From NCBI GenBank assembly GCA_937900695.1, contig CALCFD010000021.1, positions 1 to 52,346 of the forward strand: a DNA stretch of 52,346 nt. Reading direction: 5' to 3'. Under the pieces are notes generated by a model. That model was not told where the DNA came from. It was given only the letters and a program-made list of their open reading frames with translations, and did no database searches. Below are positions 17,031 to 23,872 of this stretch, in pieces. How positions within the stretch are numbered: the stretch's first letter is position 1; every line of letters starts with the position of its first letter. Both the position numbers and the translations under genes were made by a program. This DNA is from an uncultured Eubacterium sp. Its GTDB lineage: Bacteria > Bacillota > Clostridia > Peptostreptococcales > Anaerovoracaceae.

Positions 17031-17690
17031 ATGAAAATGAGTATAAAAAAGAAAATTTCTTTACTACTTTGTATTACACTCCTAGGAATATTTCTTTTTC
17101 CTAGCTACTCTTATGGTAAAGAAATAAATATTTCAACTAATGCAACTATACAACCTATTTCATCCTCTAAATATATGTTATCCATTAATAATGAAAAGGC
17201 TATTATAGAGCATTCAACTCAAAACAATATAACTAAGGTTTATGTAACTGAATTAACATCAAATAATAACTATTATTATATTAGAGATAATAACAATAAT
17301 ACAATTTACTCTAGCGTAACTGACAAAACAATTAGCTTAGAAGAGGTCACTACAAGTTATGAGCAAATTAATAGAGCCAAATCTTCTGATAAGTATTTAT
17401 ACACAAAAACTGTTAGTACAAATACTATTGCCGAAGGTGTTGTGAAAACTGCTACTCTAGTACAAATAGCAACATTTATCCTCACTTGCATAAATTTAGT
17501 TGCCGCTCCAGTATTTGGTATTGTTTATGCTTTTACTAGTTTAGCCATTAATTCTGTTTTATCTTTACATAGTAAATATAAGTCAGTTAAACTCGATGTA
17601 TATGAATATATACGTTCAACTACAAAGAATGGAAAAGTATATAGATATCCAGTCAAAGATTATAAAAATGTTAGACTAGTCAAGAGGTGA
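17031..17690 (+). CDS. Secreted hypothetical protein with C-terminal hydrophobic hairpin
   Basis: Start ATG at 17031 has AGGTG seven bases upstream; GTG at 17022 is the alternative. The product (219 aa) has a clear signal peptide (SIKKK, hydrophobic core, SYSYG/KE), a Ser/Thr/Asn-rich region of beta-strand character (residues 30-125), then a long hydrophobic stretch (about 143-180) and a basic tail (TTKNGKVYRYPVKDY). I do not recognise it with certainty. It leads a tight three-gene cassette with two small membrane proteins (3- and 4-base gaps), which is how many secreted bacteriocin-like proteins and their immunity genes are arranged. That role is inference only. Confidence 0.65.
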   Translation: MKMSIKKKISLLLCITLLGIFLFPSYSYGKEINISTNATIQPISSSKYMLSINNEKAIIEHSTQNNITKVYVTELTSNNNYYYIRDNNNNTIYSSVTDKTISLEEVTTSYEQINRAKSSDKYLYTKTVSTNTIAEGVVKTATLVQIATFILTCINLVAAPVFGIVYAFTSLAINSVLSLHSKYKSVKLDVYEYIRSTTKNGKVYRYPVKDYKNVRLVKR

Positions 17691-17693
17691 TTT

Positions 17694-17957
17694 ATGTTTA
17701 GCTTATTTACAGAAAATTATTTTTATTGCTATTTTGCTTTTATACTCTTACACACAATAGCTATATATACAGAAAAATATAATTATAAAGCAGTAAACAG
17801 CGGTTTTAAATTTTTCTCTATTTTAATAGTAGCTATATCCTTTTTAATTTTTATTAAACTAGTTTCAAATATGACTACCTTAAATATAGTTTGCTATTTT
17901 ATCATAAGCGGTTTAATACTTATAGATGGCATAGTTAGAAAACGAAAAGAGGAGTAA
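17694..17957 (+). CDS. Small three-pass membrane protein (87 aa)
   Basis: It starts three bases after the stop of the secreted protein, with AAGAGGTGA overlapping that stop as its ribosome binding site. Hydrophobic segments at about residues 8-24, 38-58 and 63-80 suggest three passes, with a basic tail (RKRKEE). I recognise no family. Size, topology and position would suit an immunity protein for the upstream gene product, but nothing proves this. Confidence 0.65.
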   Translation: MFSLFTENYFYCYFAFILLHTIAIYTEKYNYKAVNSGFKFFSILIVAISFLIFIKLVSNMTTLNIVCYFIISGLILIDGIVRKRKEE

Positions 17958-17961
17958 TATC

Positions 17962-18216
17962 ATGTCTAGCTTTATAATATTTTACATACAATTAACTATT
18001 GCTTTTCAAGCAGTTTGCTTGTTTATACCTATCAGACTTAAAGAAAAATTTAAACTTATTTTTAGATTTACATCTATTGCAATAGTTTTAACTGTCACTT
18101 TTTTCTTTATTAAGAACTTTAATTCTCTCGATGGATTTTCAATCTTTTTATTTGTGGCTCTATCAGCTATGAACATAATACTGAATTATCATAACAAATT
18201 TACCATAACTAAATAG
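17962..18216 (+). CDS. Small three-pass membrane protein (84 aa)
   Basis: Four bases after the previous gene, with GAGGAG overlapping that gene's end. Segments at about residues 4-22, 32-51 and 56-74 are hydrophobic. The topology matches the preceding protein although the sequences differ, so the two may be distant paralogues or subunits of one complex. The cassette ends with a terminator nine bases past the stop. Confidence 0.65.
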   Translation: MSSFIIFYIQLTIAFQAVCLFIPIRLKEKFKLIFRFTSIAIVLTVTFFFIKNFNSLDGFSIFLFVALSAMNIILNYHNKFTITK

Positions 18217-18224
18217 ATGTATAT

Positions 18225-18252
18225 GGAGCTTGCATTTTGCAGCTCCTTTTTT
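18225..18252 (+). terminator. Terminator of the three-gene cassette
   Basis: GGAGCT (18225-18230) pairs with AGCTCC (18241-18246), extended inside by TGCA/TGCA pairing, followed by six T. Confidence 0.85.
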
Positions 18253-18560
18253 CATGGAGGTAGATGGCTGTGGGGGACGTGTATGAGATGATAGCATTTT
18301 TGTTGATATAGCTTCACTTTACGCAAGATGCCTGAACCATGTTACCGGGATTTTCGTTGTCATATGTACACCTTTGAGACAAAAAAATGTTGGCACTCAA
18401 GGGAGAGTGAATGAAATCACTTTTTTTTAACGTAATAGGTTCACTTTACAAATAAAGAGTACCAACTACCCCTGTTTTGAAATAGCTGGTACGCCTGCTT
18501 ATAATGAAGCTCACCCACAAAAAAAGCCGCCAAAAAACAAAAGAAAAAGCCATTCCGCCT
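18253..18560. other. Gene-free, GC-richer relic block
   Basis: Base composition differs from the flanks and no frame longer than about 50 codons is convincing. It holds two near-identical copies of ATAGNTTCACTTTAC (18308-18322 and 18435-18449), an imperfect inverted repeat GTACCAACTA/TAGCTGGTAC (18459-18468, 18483-18492), and a small hairpin with T8 near 18407-18428. A 15-codon frame with GGAGG starts at 18264. The pattern suggests debris of an insertion element or a small RNA; I could not identify either. Confidence 0.4.
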
Positions 18561-18597
18561 AAAAAAAATGGCTCTTTCAAAATGCCTTGAAAGAGCC
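18561..18597 (-). terminator. pflA-pflB terminator
   Basis: Perfect arms GGCTCTTTCAA (18570-18580) and TTGAAAGAGCC (18587-18597). On the minus strand they are followed by A and eight T. Confidence 0.9.
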
Positions 18598-18612
18598 ATA
18601 TGGAATATTAAA

Positions 18613-20841
18613 TTATACGCTTTCGTGGAATGTTCTCTTGATTACTTCAAGCTGCTGTTCCTTTGAAAGTCTGCTGAAGTTTACAGCATAGCCAGATACT
18701 CTGATTGTTAGAGTTGGATACTTTTCTGGTTCTTCCATTGCTGCGATTAAGATTTCTCTTGTCATAACGTTTACATTTAAGTGATGTGCCCCCTGATAGA
18801 AATATCCGTCTAGAATATTTACTAAGTTAACAATTCTTTCATCGTCAGATTTACCAAGAGCGTTAGGCACAATCGAGAATGTATTTGATACGCCGTCCTG
18901 ACATACGTTTCTGTAAGGAATCTTAGCTACTGAGTTTAGTGATGCTAAAGCACCATTTTCATCTCTTCCATGCATTGGATTTGCACCAGGGGCTAAAGGT
19001 TCTCCAATTTTTCTACCATCAGGTGTGCTACCTGTCTTCTTACCATACATTACATTACTTGTGATTGTTAAAGCTGACAATGTGTGGATTGCACCTCTGT
19101 ATAGTTCATGTTTCTTAAGTTCTCTTGAGAAGTATGAAACAACTTCTACAGCAAGCTGGTCAACTCTATCATCGTCGTTTCCGTATTTAGGGAAATCTCC
19201 AGTTGTTTCAAAATCAACAGCAATGCCCTGCTCGTTTCTAATTGGTTTAACCTGAGCATACTTAATTGCTGATAGTGAGTCAGCTGCTACTGATAATCCA
19301 GCAATACCAAATGCTGTTAATCTTTCAACTACTGTATCATGAAGTGCCATCTGAGTTCCTTCATAAGCATATTTATCATGCATGTAGTGGATAATGTTTA
19401 GAGTATCTACATATAGTTCAGCTACGTATTTCATAACCTTCTTGTAGTTTTCCATTACCTTATCATAATCTAATACTTCGTCAGTAATAGGTTCTATGCC
19501 AGGTACAACTTTAATACCCTTAATTTCATCAACACCACCGTTAATAGCATATAAAAGTGACTTAGCGATATTAGCTCTAGCTCCAAAGAACTGCATCTGC
19601 TTACCTATTGCCATCGCAGATACGCAGCAAGCAATACCGTAGTCATCACCATAAACAGGTCTCATAACATCATCGTTTTCGTACTGAATTGAGTCAGTTT
19701 CGATACTCATCTTAGCACAATACTTTTTAAAGTTTTCCGGTAAGTTCTGGCTCCATAAAACAGTTAAATTTGGTTCTGGAGCAGTTCCTAAGTTAGTTAG
19801 AGTATGTAGGTAACGGAATGAGTTCTTAGTTACAAGAGTCTTACCGTTAATGCCCATACCACCTATTGATTCTGTTACCCATGTTGGGTCTCCACCAAAT
19901 AATTCATTATATTCTGGAGTTCTTAGATGTCTTACAAGTCTTAGCTTGATAATAAACTGGTCGATAATTTCCTGAGCTTCTTTTTCATTAATTACACCAT
20001 TTCTTAAGTCTCTTTCAATATAAATATCTAAAAATGTAGATGTTCTTCCTAGTGAAGTTGCAGCACCATTATTTTCTTTAATGCCTGCAAGATATCCCAT
20101 GTATAGATGCTGTGTTGCTTCTCTTGCATTAGTAGCTGGTTTTGAAATATCAATACCATAATATGAAGCCATGTTCTTCATTCTACCCATAGTTCTAATC
20201 TGTTCTGAAACTTCTTCTCTTAAACGGATTCTGTCTTCTGTCATAGGTCCGTCTAATTCTTCTAGATCCTTTTCCTTTTCTTCAATTAGTCTATCGATAC
20301 CATAAAGCGCAACTCTTCTATAGTCTCCAATAATTCTTCCTCTACCATATGCATCTGGTAAACCTGTTAATAAACCAGCAGTTCTAGCTAATCTAGTTCT
20401 TTCTGGATATGCATCAAATACACCTTCGTTATGTGTTTTTCTGTATTCATGGAAATGAGCCTGGATTTCTTCATTTAACTTGTAGCCGTACTGTTCTAAT
20501 GCAGATGTAGCCATTCTCATACCACCATATAGATTAACAATTCTCTTAAGTGGTGCATCTGTCTGTAAACCAACGATTACTTCATTTTCTTTGTCAATAT
20601 ATCCTGCTTTAAAGTTTTCTACACCTGAAACTGTATTAACATCAACATCTAAAATACCTTTTTGAACTTCCTCTACGATTAACTCATGAGCTTTGCTCCA
20701 AACTTTATCTGTTCTTTCTGTAGTTCCTTCTAGGAAACTATCATCTCCTTCGTATGGTGTATAGTTTCTCTGAATGAAATTTCTTATATCAATTTCCTTT
20801 TCCCATACGCCACCATTAAATTCATACCATGGATTACTCAT
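18613..20841 (-). CDS. pflB: Pyruvate formate-lyase
   Basis: Converts pyruvate and CoA to acetyl-CoA and formate by glycyl-radical chemistry; oxygen-sensitive and cytosolic. The catalytic Cys405-Cys406 pair is in GIACCVSAM and the radical glycine is Gly717 in IRVSGYAVNF. The 742-residue length is standard. It lies three bases after pflA and is followed by a strong terminator, and the pair is controlled by a ZTP riboswitch. Here it supplies formate for formyl-tetrahydrofolate and acetyl-CoA for the PduL enzyme encoded just upstream. Confidence 0.98.
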   Translation of the reverse strand: MSNPWYEFNGGVWEKEIDIRNFIQRNYTPYEGDDSFLEGTTERTDKVWSKAHELIVEEVQKGILDVDVNTVSGVENFKAGYIDKENEVIVGLQTDAPLKRIVNLYGGMRMATSALEQYGYKLNEEIQAHFHEYRKTHNEGVFDAYPERTRLARTAGLLTGLPDAYGRGRIIGDYRRVALYGIDRLIEEKEKDLEELDGPMTEDRIRLREEVSEQIRTMGRMKNMASYYGIDISKPATNAREATQHLYMGYLAGIKENNGAATSLGRTSTFLDIYIERDLRNGVINEKEAQEIIDQFIIKLRLVRHLRTPEYNELFGGDPTWVTESIGGMGINGKTLVTKNSFRYLHTLTNLGTAPEPNLTVLWSQNLPENFKKYCAKMSIETDSIQYENDDVMRPVYGDDYGIACCVSAMAIGKQMQFFGARANIAKSLLYAINGGVDEIKGIKVVPGIEPITDEVLDYDKVMENYKKVMKYVAELYVDTLNIIHYMHDKYAYEGTQMALHDTVVERLTAFGIAGLSVAADSLSAIKYAQVKPIRNEQGIAVDFETTGDFPKYGNDDDRVDQLAVEVVSYFSRELKKHELYRGAIHTLSALTITSNVMYGKKTGSTPDGRKIGEPLAPGANPMHGRDENGALASLNSVAKIPYRNVCQDGVSNTFSIVPNALGKSDDERIVNLVNILDGYFYQGAHHLNVNVMTREILIAAMEEPEKYPTLTIRVSGYAVNFSRLSKEQQLEVIKRTFHESV

Positions 20842-20844
20842 TTC

Positions 20845-21558
20845 TCAACCTCCTATTATACTTCTCACTTTATTTTCCATCTCATTTGTTAACTCTTTAT
20901 CCATAGGCAAAACACCCTCTAGCGGATATTTTATATTAAGCCCTTGATACTTATTTGCACCTAACTGATGAAACGGCAATAGCTCAACTTTCTGAACATT
21001 TTTAAGAGTTTTAATATAATTCCCTAATTTATCAATATGTTCTATACTATCTGTAAGACCTGGTACTACCACATGTCTAATCCAAAGCGGTACGCTTGCT
21101 TCTTGAGCCTGCCTTAAGAATTCTATACCCTTATCTATGTCTCCATTAACAATTTTTTTGTATAAGTCTCTATCGTAATGTTTTATATCAAACAATATTA
21201 AATCTGTATATTTTAGGATTTCGCCAAAATCACCATCAGCATATCCTGCTGTATCTATACATGTATTTATACCTTCAGCCTTGCATGCCTTAAGCAGTTC
21301 TAGAAGAAATTCCTTTTGGACAAGTGGCTCGCCACCAGAAAATGTAACTCCTCCAGTTTCCTTAAAGTAAGGCTTAAATCTTTTAACTTTATTTACTATT
21401 TCCTCAACGCTCATCTCTATTCCACCATTTAATTCCCATGTATCTGGATTGTGGCAGTATTGACATCTTAAATTACAACCTTGCAAAAAAACTACAGTTC
21501 TAATGCCTGTCCCATCTACAAGCCCCATAGACTCAATAGAATGAATTCTTCCTTTCAC
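20845..21558 (-). CDS. pflA: Pyruvate formate-lyase-activating enzyme
   Basis: Radical-SAM enzyme that abstracts hydrogen from the glycine of PflB. The [4Fe-4S] motif CxxxCxxC is Cys28, Cys32, Cys35 in GCNLRCQYCHN, followed by the SAM-binding GGVTFSGGEPL near residue 70. At 237 residues it is the short form without an extra ferredoxin insert. It precedes pflB, the reverse of the common pflB-pflA order, and is the first gene after the riboswitch. Confidence 0.97.
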   Translation of the reverse strand: MKGRIHSIESMGLVDGTGIRTVVFLQGCNLRCQYCHNPDTWELNGGIEMSVEEIVNKVKRFKPYFKETGGVTFSGGEPLVQKEFLLELLKACKAEGINTCIDTAGYADGDFGEILKYTDLILFDIKHYDRDLYKKIVNGDIDKGIEFLRQAQEASVPLWIRHVVVPGLTDSIEHIDKLGNYIKTLKNVQKVELLPFHQLGANKYQGLNIKYPLEGVLPMDKELTNEMENKVRSIIGG

Positions 21559-21652
21559 ATCAAAATCCTTTCCTAATGCATCTTATCTACTCTTTAAGAA
21601 TAACATTATTTAGTGCATTATTCAAAACTTTACATTTCTTTTATAAGTAATT

Positions 21653-21751
21653 AAAAAGGCAGTATTTGTTAAACAAATACTGCCCAGACGGTCGACTCAT
21701 ATTACTTTGATTCCCCTGTGGTTAATCCACATATTCCGTCAGTAATCAAAG
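21653..21751 (-). promoter_or_regulatory. ZTP riboswitch (pfl motif) with expression-platform terminator
   Basis: On the minus strand the outer helix CTTTGAT/ATCAAAG joins 21745-21751 with 21705-21711. It encloses ACUGACGGAAUA, a small GUGG/CCAC hairpin and GGGGAAUCAAAG, then after a linker the second subdomain CCGUCUGGGCA (21681-21691). These are the conserved blocks of the ZTP/ZMP-binding pfl motif. The last bases overlap a terminator (arms 21658-21684, T5 at 21653-21657), so ligand binding should compete with terminator formation and switch on pflA-pflB. Confidence 0.92.
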
Positions 21752-21766
21752 CTTTTATCTGCCTAC

Positions 21767-21795
21767 ATATTAGCCTATGAATTCCATATTGTCAA
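21767..21795 (-). promoter_or_regulatory. Promoter of the ZTP riboswitch-pflAB transcript
   Basis: Minus-strand TTGACA (21790-21795), 17-base spacer, TAATAT (21767-21772), starting transcription about 10 bases before the aptamer. Confidence 0.8.
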
Positions 21796-21826
21796 TATGC
21801 AAACTAAAAAAACTATAAATCAAAAT

Positions 21827-22399
21827 TTATTTAATGATTGTGCAAACTGCATCAGGACCGCAACCAGCTGCGTTTCCTTCATCTGTATCTAGATGAGCTT
21901 CTCTTTCATGTCCGTCACCAGCTCTTACTAGTACATTATCAAATACAAGACCTCTTTCGCCTTCGATTTTGATGCTTACGATGTCCTTATCTTTAACGCC
22001 AGCTTCTTCAGCCTGAGCTGCTGATAGGTGAACGTGTCTTAGAGCAGCGATTACACCGTGATCTAGTTCAACTTCACCAGCAGGTCCGATTAACTTACAT
22101 CCTGGAGTTCCTTCTAGCTTACCTGATTCTCTGATTGGAGCTTTGATGCCGATAGTTCTAGCATCAGTTAAAGCAAGTTCAACCTGTGTTTCAGGTCTAG
22201 CTGGTCCTAAAACTCTAACACCACTTAAAGTTTTCTTAGGTCCAACGATATCTACTTTTTCTTCGCAAGCAAACTGACCAGGCTGTACTAGATCCTTAGT
22301 TGGTGTTAATTCATGTCCTTCACCAAATAGGATGTTGATGTGTTCCTGACTTAAGTGTAAATGCTTGTTTGATAATCCGATTTTTACTTCGTAACTCAT
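21827..22399 (-). CDS. pduL: PduL-type phosphate acyltransferase (phosphotransacylase)
   Basis: Interconverts acyl-CoA and acyl phosphate; in Clostridia lacking microcompartments it can serve as an acetate-forming phosphotransacetylase. The N-terminal NKHLHLS and the central LRHVHLS carry the His residues that hold the two active-site zincs, and AGDGHEREAHLDTDEGN near the C-terminus is a third family block. At 190 residues it has no visible encapsulation peptide extension, which argues for a cytosolic enzyme. It is the last gene of the lon-engB-hpt run and lies just upstream of pflAB, so acetyl-CoA from PflB is the likely substrate. A weak AT hairpin with T7 (21805-21830) follows. Confidence 0.9.
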   Translation of the reverse strand: MSYEVKIGLSNKHLHLSQEHINILFGEGHELTPTKDLVQPGQFACEEKVDIVGPKKTLSGVRVLGPARPETQVELALTDARTIGIKAPIRESGKLEGTPGCKLIGPAGEVELDHGVIAALRHVHLSAAQAEEAGVKDKDIVSIKIEGERGLVFDNVLVRAGDGHEREAHLDTDEGNAAGCGPDAVCTIIK

Positions 22400-22432
22400 T
22401 TTTTCCTCCTAAAAATTACTTCACTATCTAAA

Positions 22433-22948
22433 TTAATCCAAACAGCTAATATATGGTAACTGTCTGTATTTTTGATTATAATCAAGGCCGTAGCCTACTA
22501 TAAACCTATCTTCAACTTCAAAACCTACATAATCGCCTTGAATATCAGTTTTTCTTCCTGATGGTTTATCTAACAATGTACAAATTTTTGTAGTTTTAGC
22601 ACCTTTAGCTGCAAAATACTTTTTAAGGTACTGCAATGTTATACCAGAGTCGATAATATCTTCAACGATAATAACATTTTTATCTGTAACATCCTCTTCA
22701 AGGTCCTTAACGATTTTAACTCTACCAGATGTCTTAGTTCCAGCGCCATAACTTGAGCAAGCCATAAAATCAATAGTCACATCCTCAAGTTTAACTTCCT
22801 TCATAATATCAGCCATCCATGGTACAGAACCTCTTAAAATACCAACAAGAACAACTTCCTGACCTTTAAAATCCTCAGTAATCTGAGCACCTAATTCCTT
22901 TGCCTTTTGAAAGATCTCCTCCTGAGTAATTAATATTTCGTTTTTCAT
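22433..22948 (-). CDS. hpt: Hypoxanthine phosphoribosyltransferase
   Basis: Salvages hypoxanthine and guanine to IMP and GMP using PRPP. The PRPP-binding motif is VIIVEDIIDSGITL near residues 95-108. The early conserved VLVGILRGSVPWMADI and the C-terminal FIVGYGLDYNQKYRQLPYI are also typical. At 171 residues the length is normal. It lies four bases after the DUF1232 gene and 33 bases before pduL. Confidence 0.95.
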   Translation of the reverse strand: MKNEILITQEEIFQKAKELGAQITEDFKGQEVVLVGILRGSVPWMADIMKEVKLEDVTIDFMACSSYGAGTKTSGRVKIVKDLEEDVTDKNVIIVEDIIDSGITLQYLKKYFAAKGAKTTKICTLLDKPSGRKTDIQGDYVGFEVEDRFIVGYGLDYNQKYRQLPYISCLD

Positions 22949-22952
22949 CTTA

Positions 22953-23261
22953 CTACTCCTTAATTTCGTACTCTACATCTTCAATGGTATCTTTATACTT
23001 TTTAAAACGAGTACTCCTACTCTTATCTATTATATACTTATCTAAAGTATCCTTCAATCCAAAAAGTATACATGCCCATAAAACTATATCATCAGCAAGT
23101 CCAAAGGGCAAGAAAAAATCAGGCAGTGCTTCAAATGGAAGTATAAAATATATAACTCCAAAAACAATAATCGCCTTTTTCCAAAATGCCTCAGACTTAT
23201 CTTTCATCAAAAATCTTATAGCACCGATTCTCTTAAAAAATCTTATGATACCACTAAACAT
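22953..23261 (-). CDS. DUF1232 (YkvA-type) small membrane protein
   Basis: A 102-residue protein with a hydrophobic segment at about 29-48 and the DUF1232 signature YFILPFEALPDFFLPFGLAD at 38-57. The function of the family is unknown. It lies two bases after engB and four before hpt, so it is cotranscribed with them. Confidence 0.85.
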   Translation of the reverse strand: MFSGIIRFFKRIGAIRFLMKDKSEAFWKKAIIVFGVIYFILPFEALPDFFLPFGLADDIVLWACILFGLKDTLDKYIIDKSRSTRFKKYKDTIEDVEYEIKE

Positions 23262-23263
23262 CT

Positions 23264-23860
23264 TTATTTACCTTCTATCAAAATAGCTTCTATCACATCA
23301 AGAAGCTCATCATGACCAGTTTTTTTCAATGCTGAAACTGGCACTACCACATCTTCTGGATGCATTCCCAAAGTCTGTCTAATCATCTTAATCTGCTTTT
23401 GCATCTGATTTCTAGAAATCTTATCAGACTTAGTTGCAACTACTAAACCATCATATCCATAATGCTTTAAATAGTTATACATCTGCACGTCTTGCTTTGT
23501 AGGAGTATGTCTTATATCTACCAGCTGGATAACCTTTAACAATCCTTCTCTATTTTCAAAATAGCTTTCCATCATATCTCCCCAGCCTTCACTCATGGAT
23601 TTAGAAACCTTTGCATATCCATATCCCGGAAGGTCAACTATCCTAAAAGCTTCATTGATTTCATAAAAGTTAATAGTTCTAGTCTTACCTGGATTGCCAG
23701 ATACCTTAGCTAGCTTTTTTCTATTTGTTAAAAGATTTAAAAGAGATGATTTTCCAACATTTGATCTTCCTGCGAAAGCAACTTCATATAAATTATCTTC
23801 CGGATACTGGTCCGGTCTGCCTGTAACTGCCACAAGCTCTGCTTTTTTCACTTCAATCAT
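23264..23860 (-). CDS. engB: Ribosome biogenesis GTP-binding protein YsxC/EngB
   Basis: A GTPase needed for late assembly of the large ribosomal subunit. G1 is GRSNVGKSS at residues 31-39, G2 surrounds NPGKTRT, G3 is DLPGYG and G4 is TKSDK. The 198-residue length is normal. It follows lon by 12 bases; lon followed by engB is a conserved order in Firmicutes. Confidence 0.96.
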   Translation of the reverse strand: MIEVKKAELVAVTGRPDQYPEDNLYEVAFAGRSNVGKSSLLNLLTNRKKLAKVSGNPGKTRTINFYEINEAFRIVDLPGYGYAKVSKSMSEGWGDMMESYFENREGLLKVIQLVDIRHTPTKQDVQMYNYLKHYGYDGLVVATKSDKISRNQMQKQIKMIRQTLGMHPEDVVVPVSALKKTGHDELLDVIEAILIEGK

Positions 23861-23872
23861 ATCACTATATTC

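Noticed and set aside
18264..18311. 15-codon peptide with GGAGG ribosome site
   Set aside because: Too short to support without expression data; GGAGG is only 3 bases from the ATG.
18253..18560. 6S, SRP or tmRNA gene in the gene-free block
   Set aside because: None of the conserved sequence or long-helix features of these RNAs could be found.
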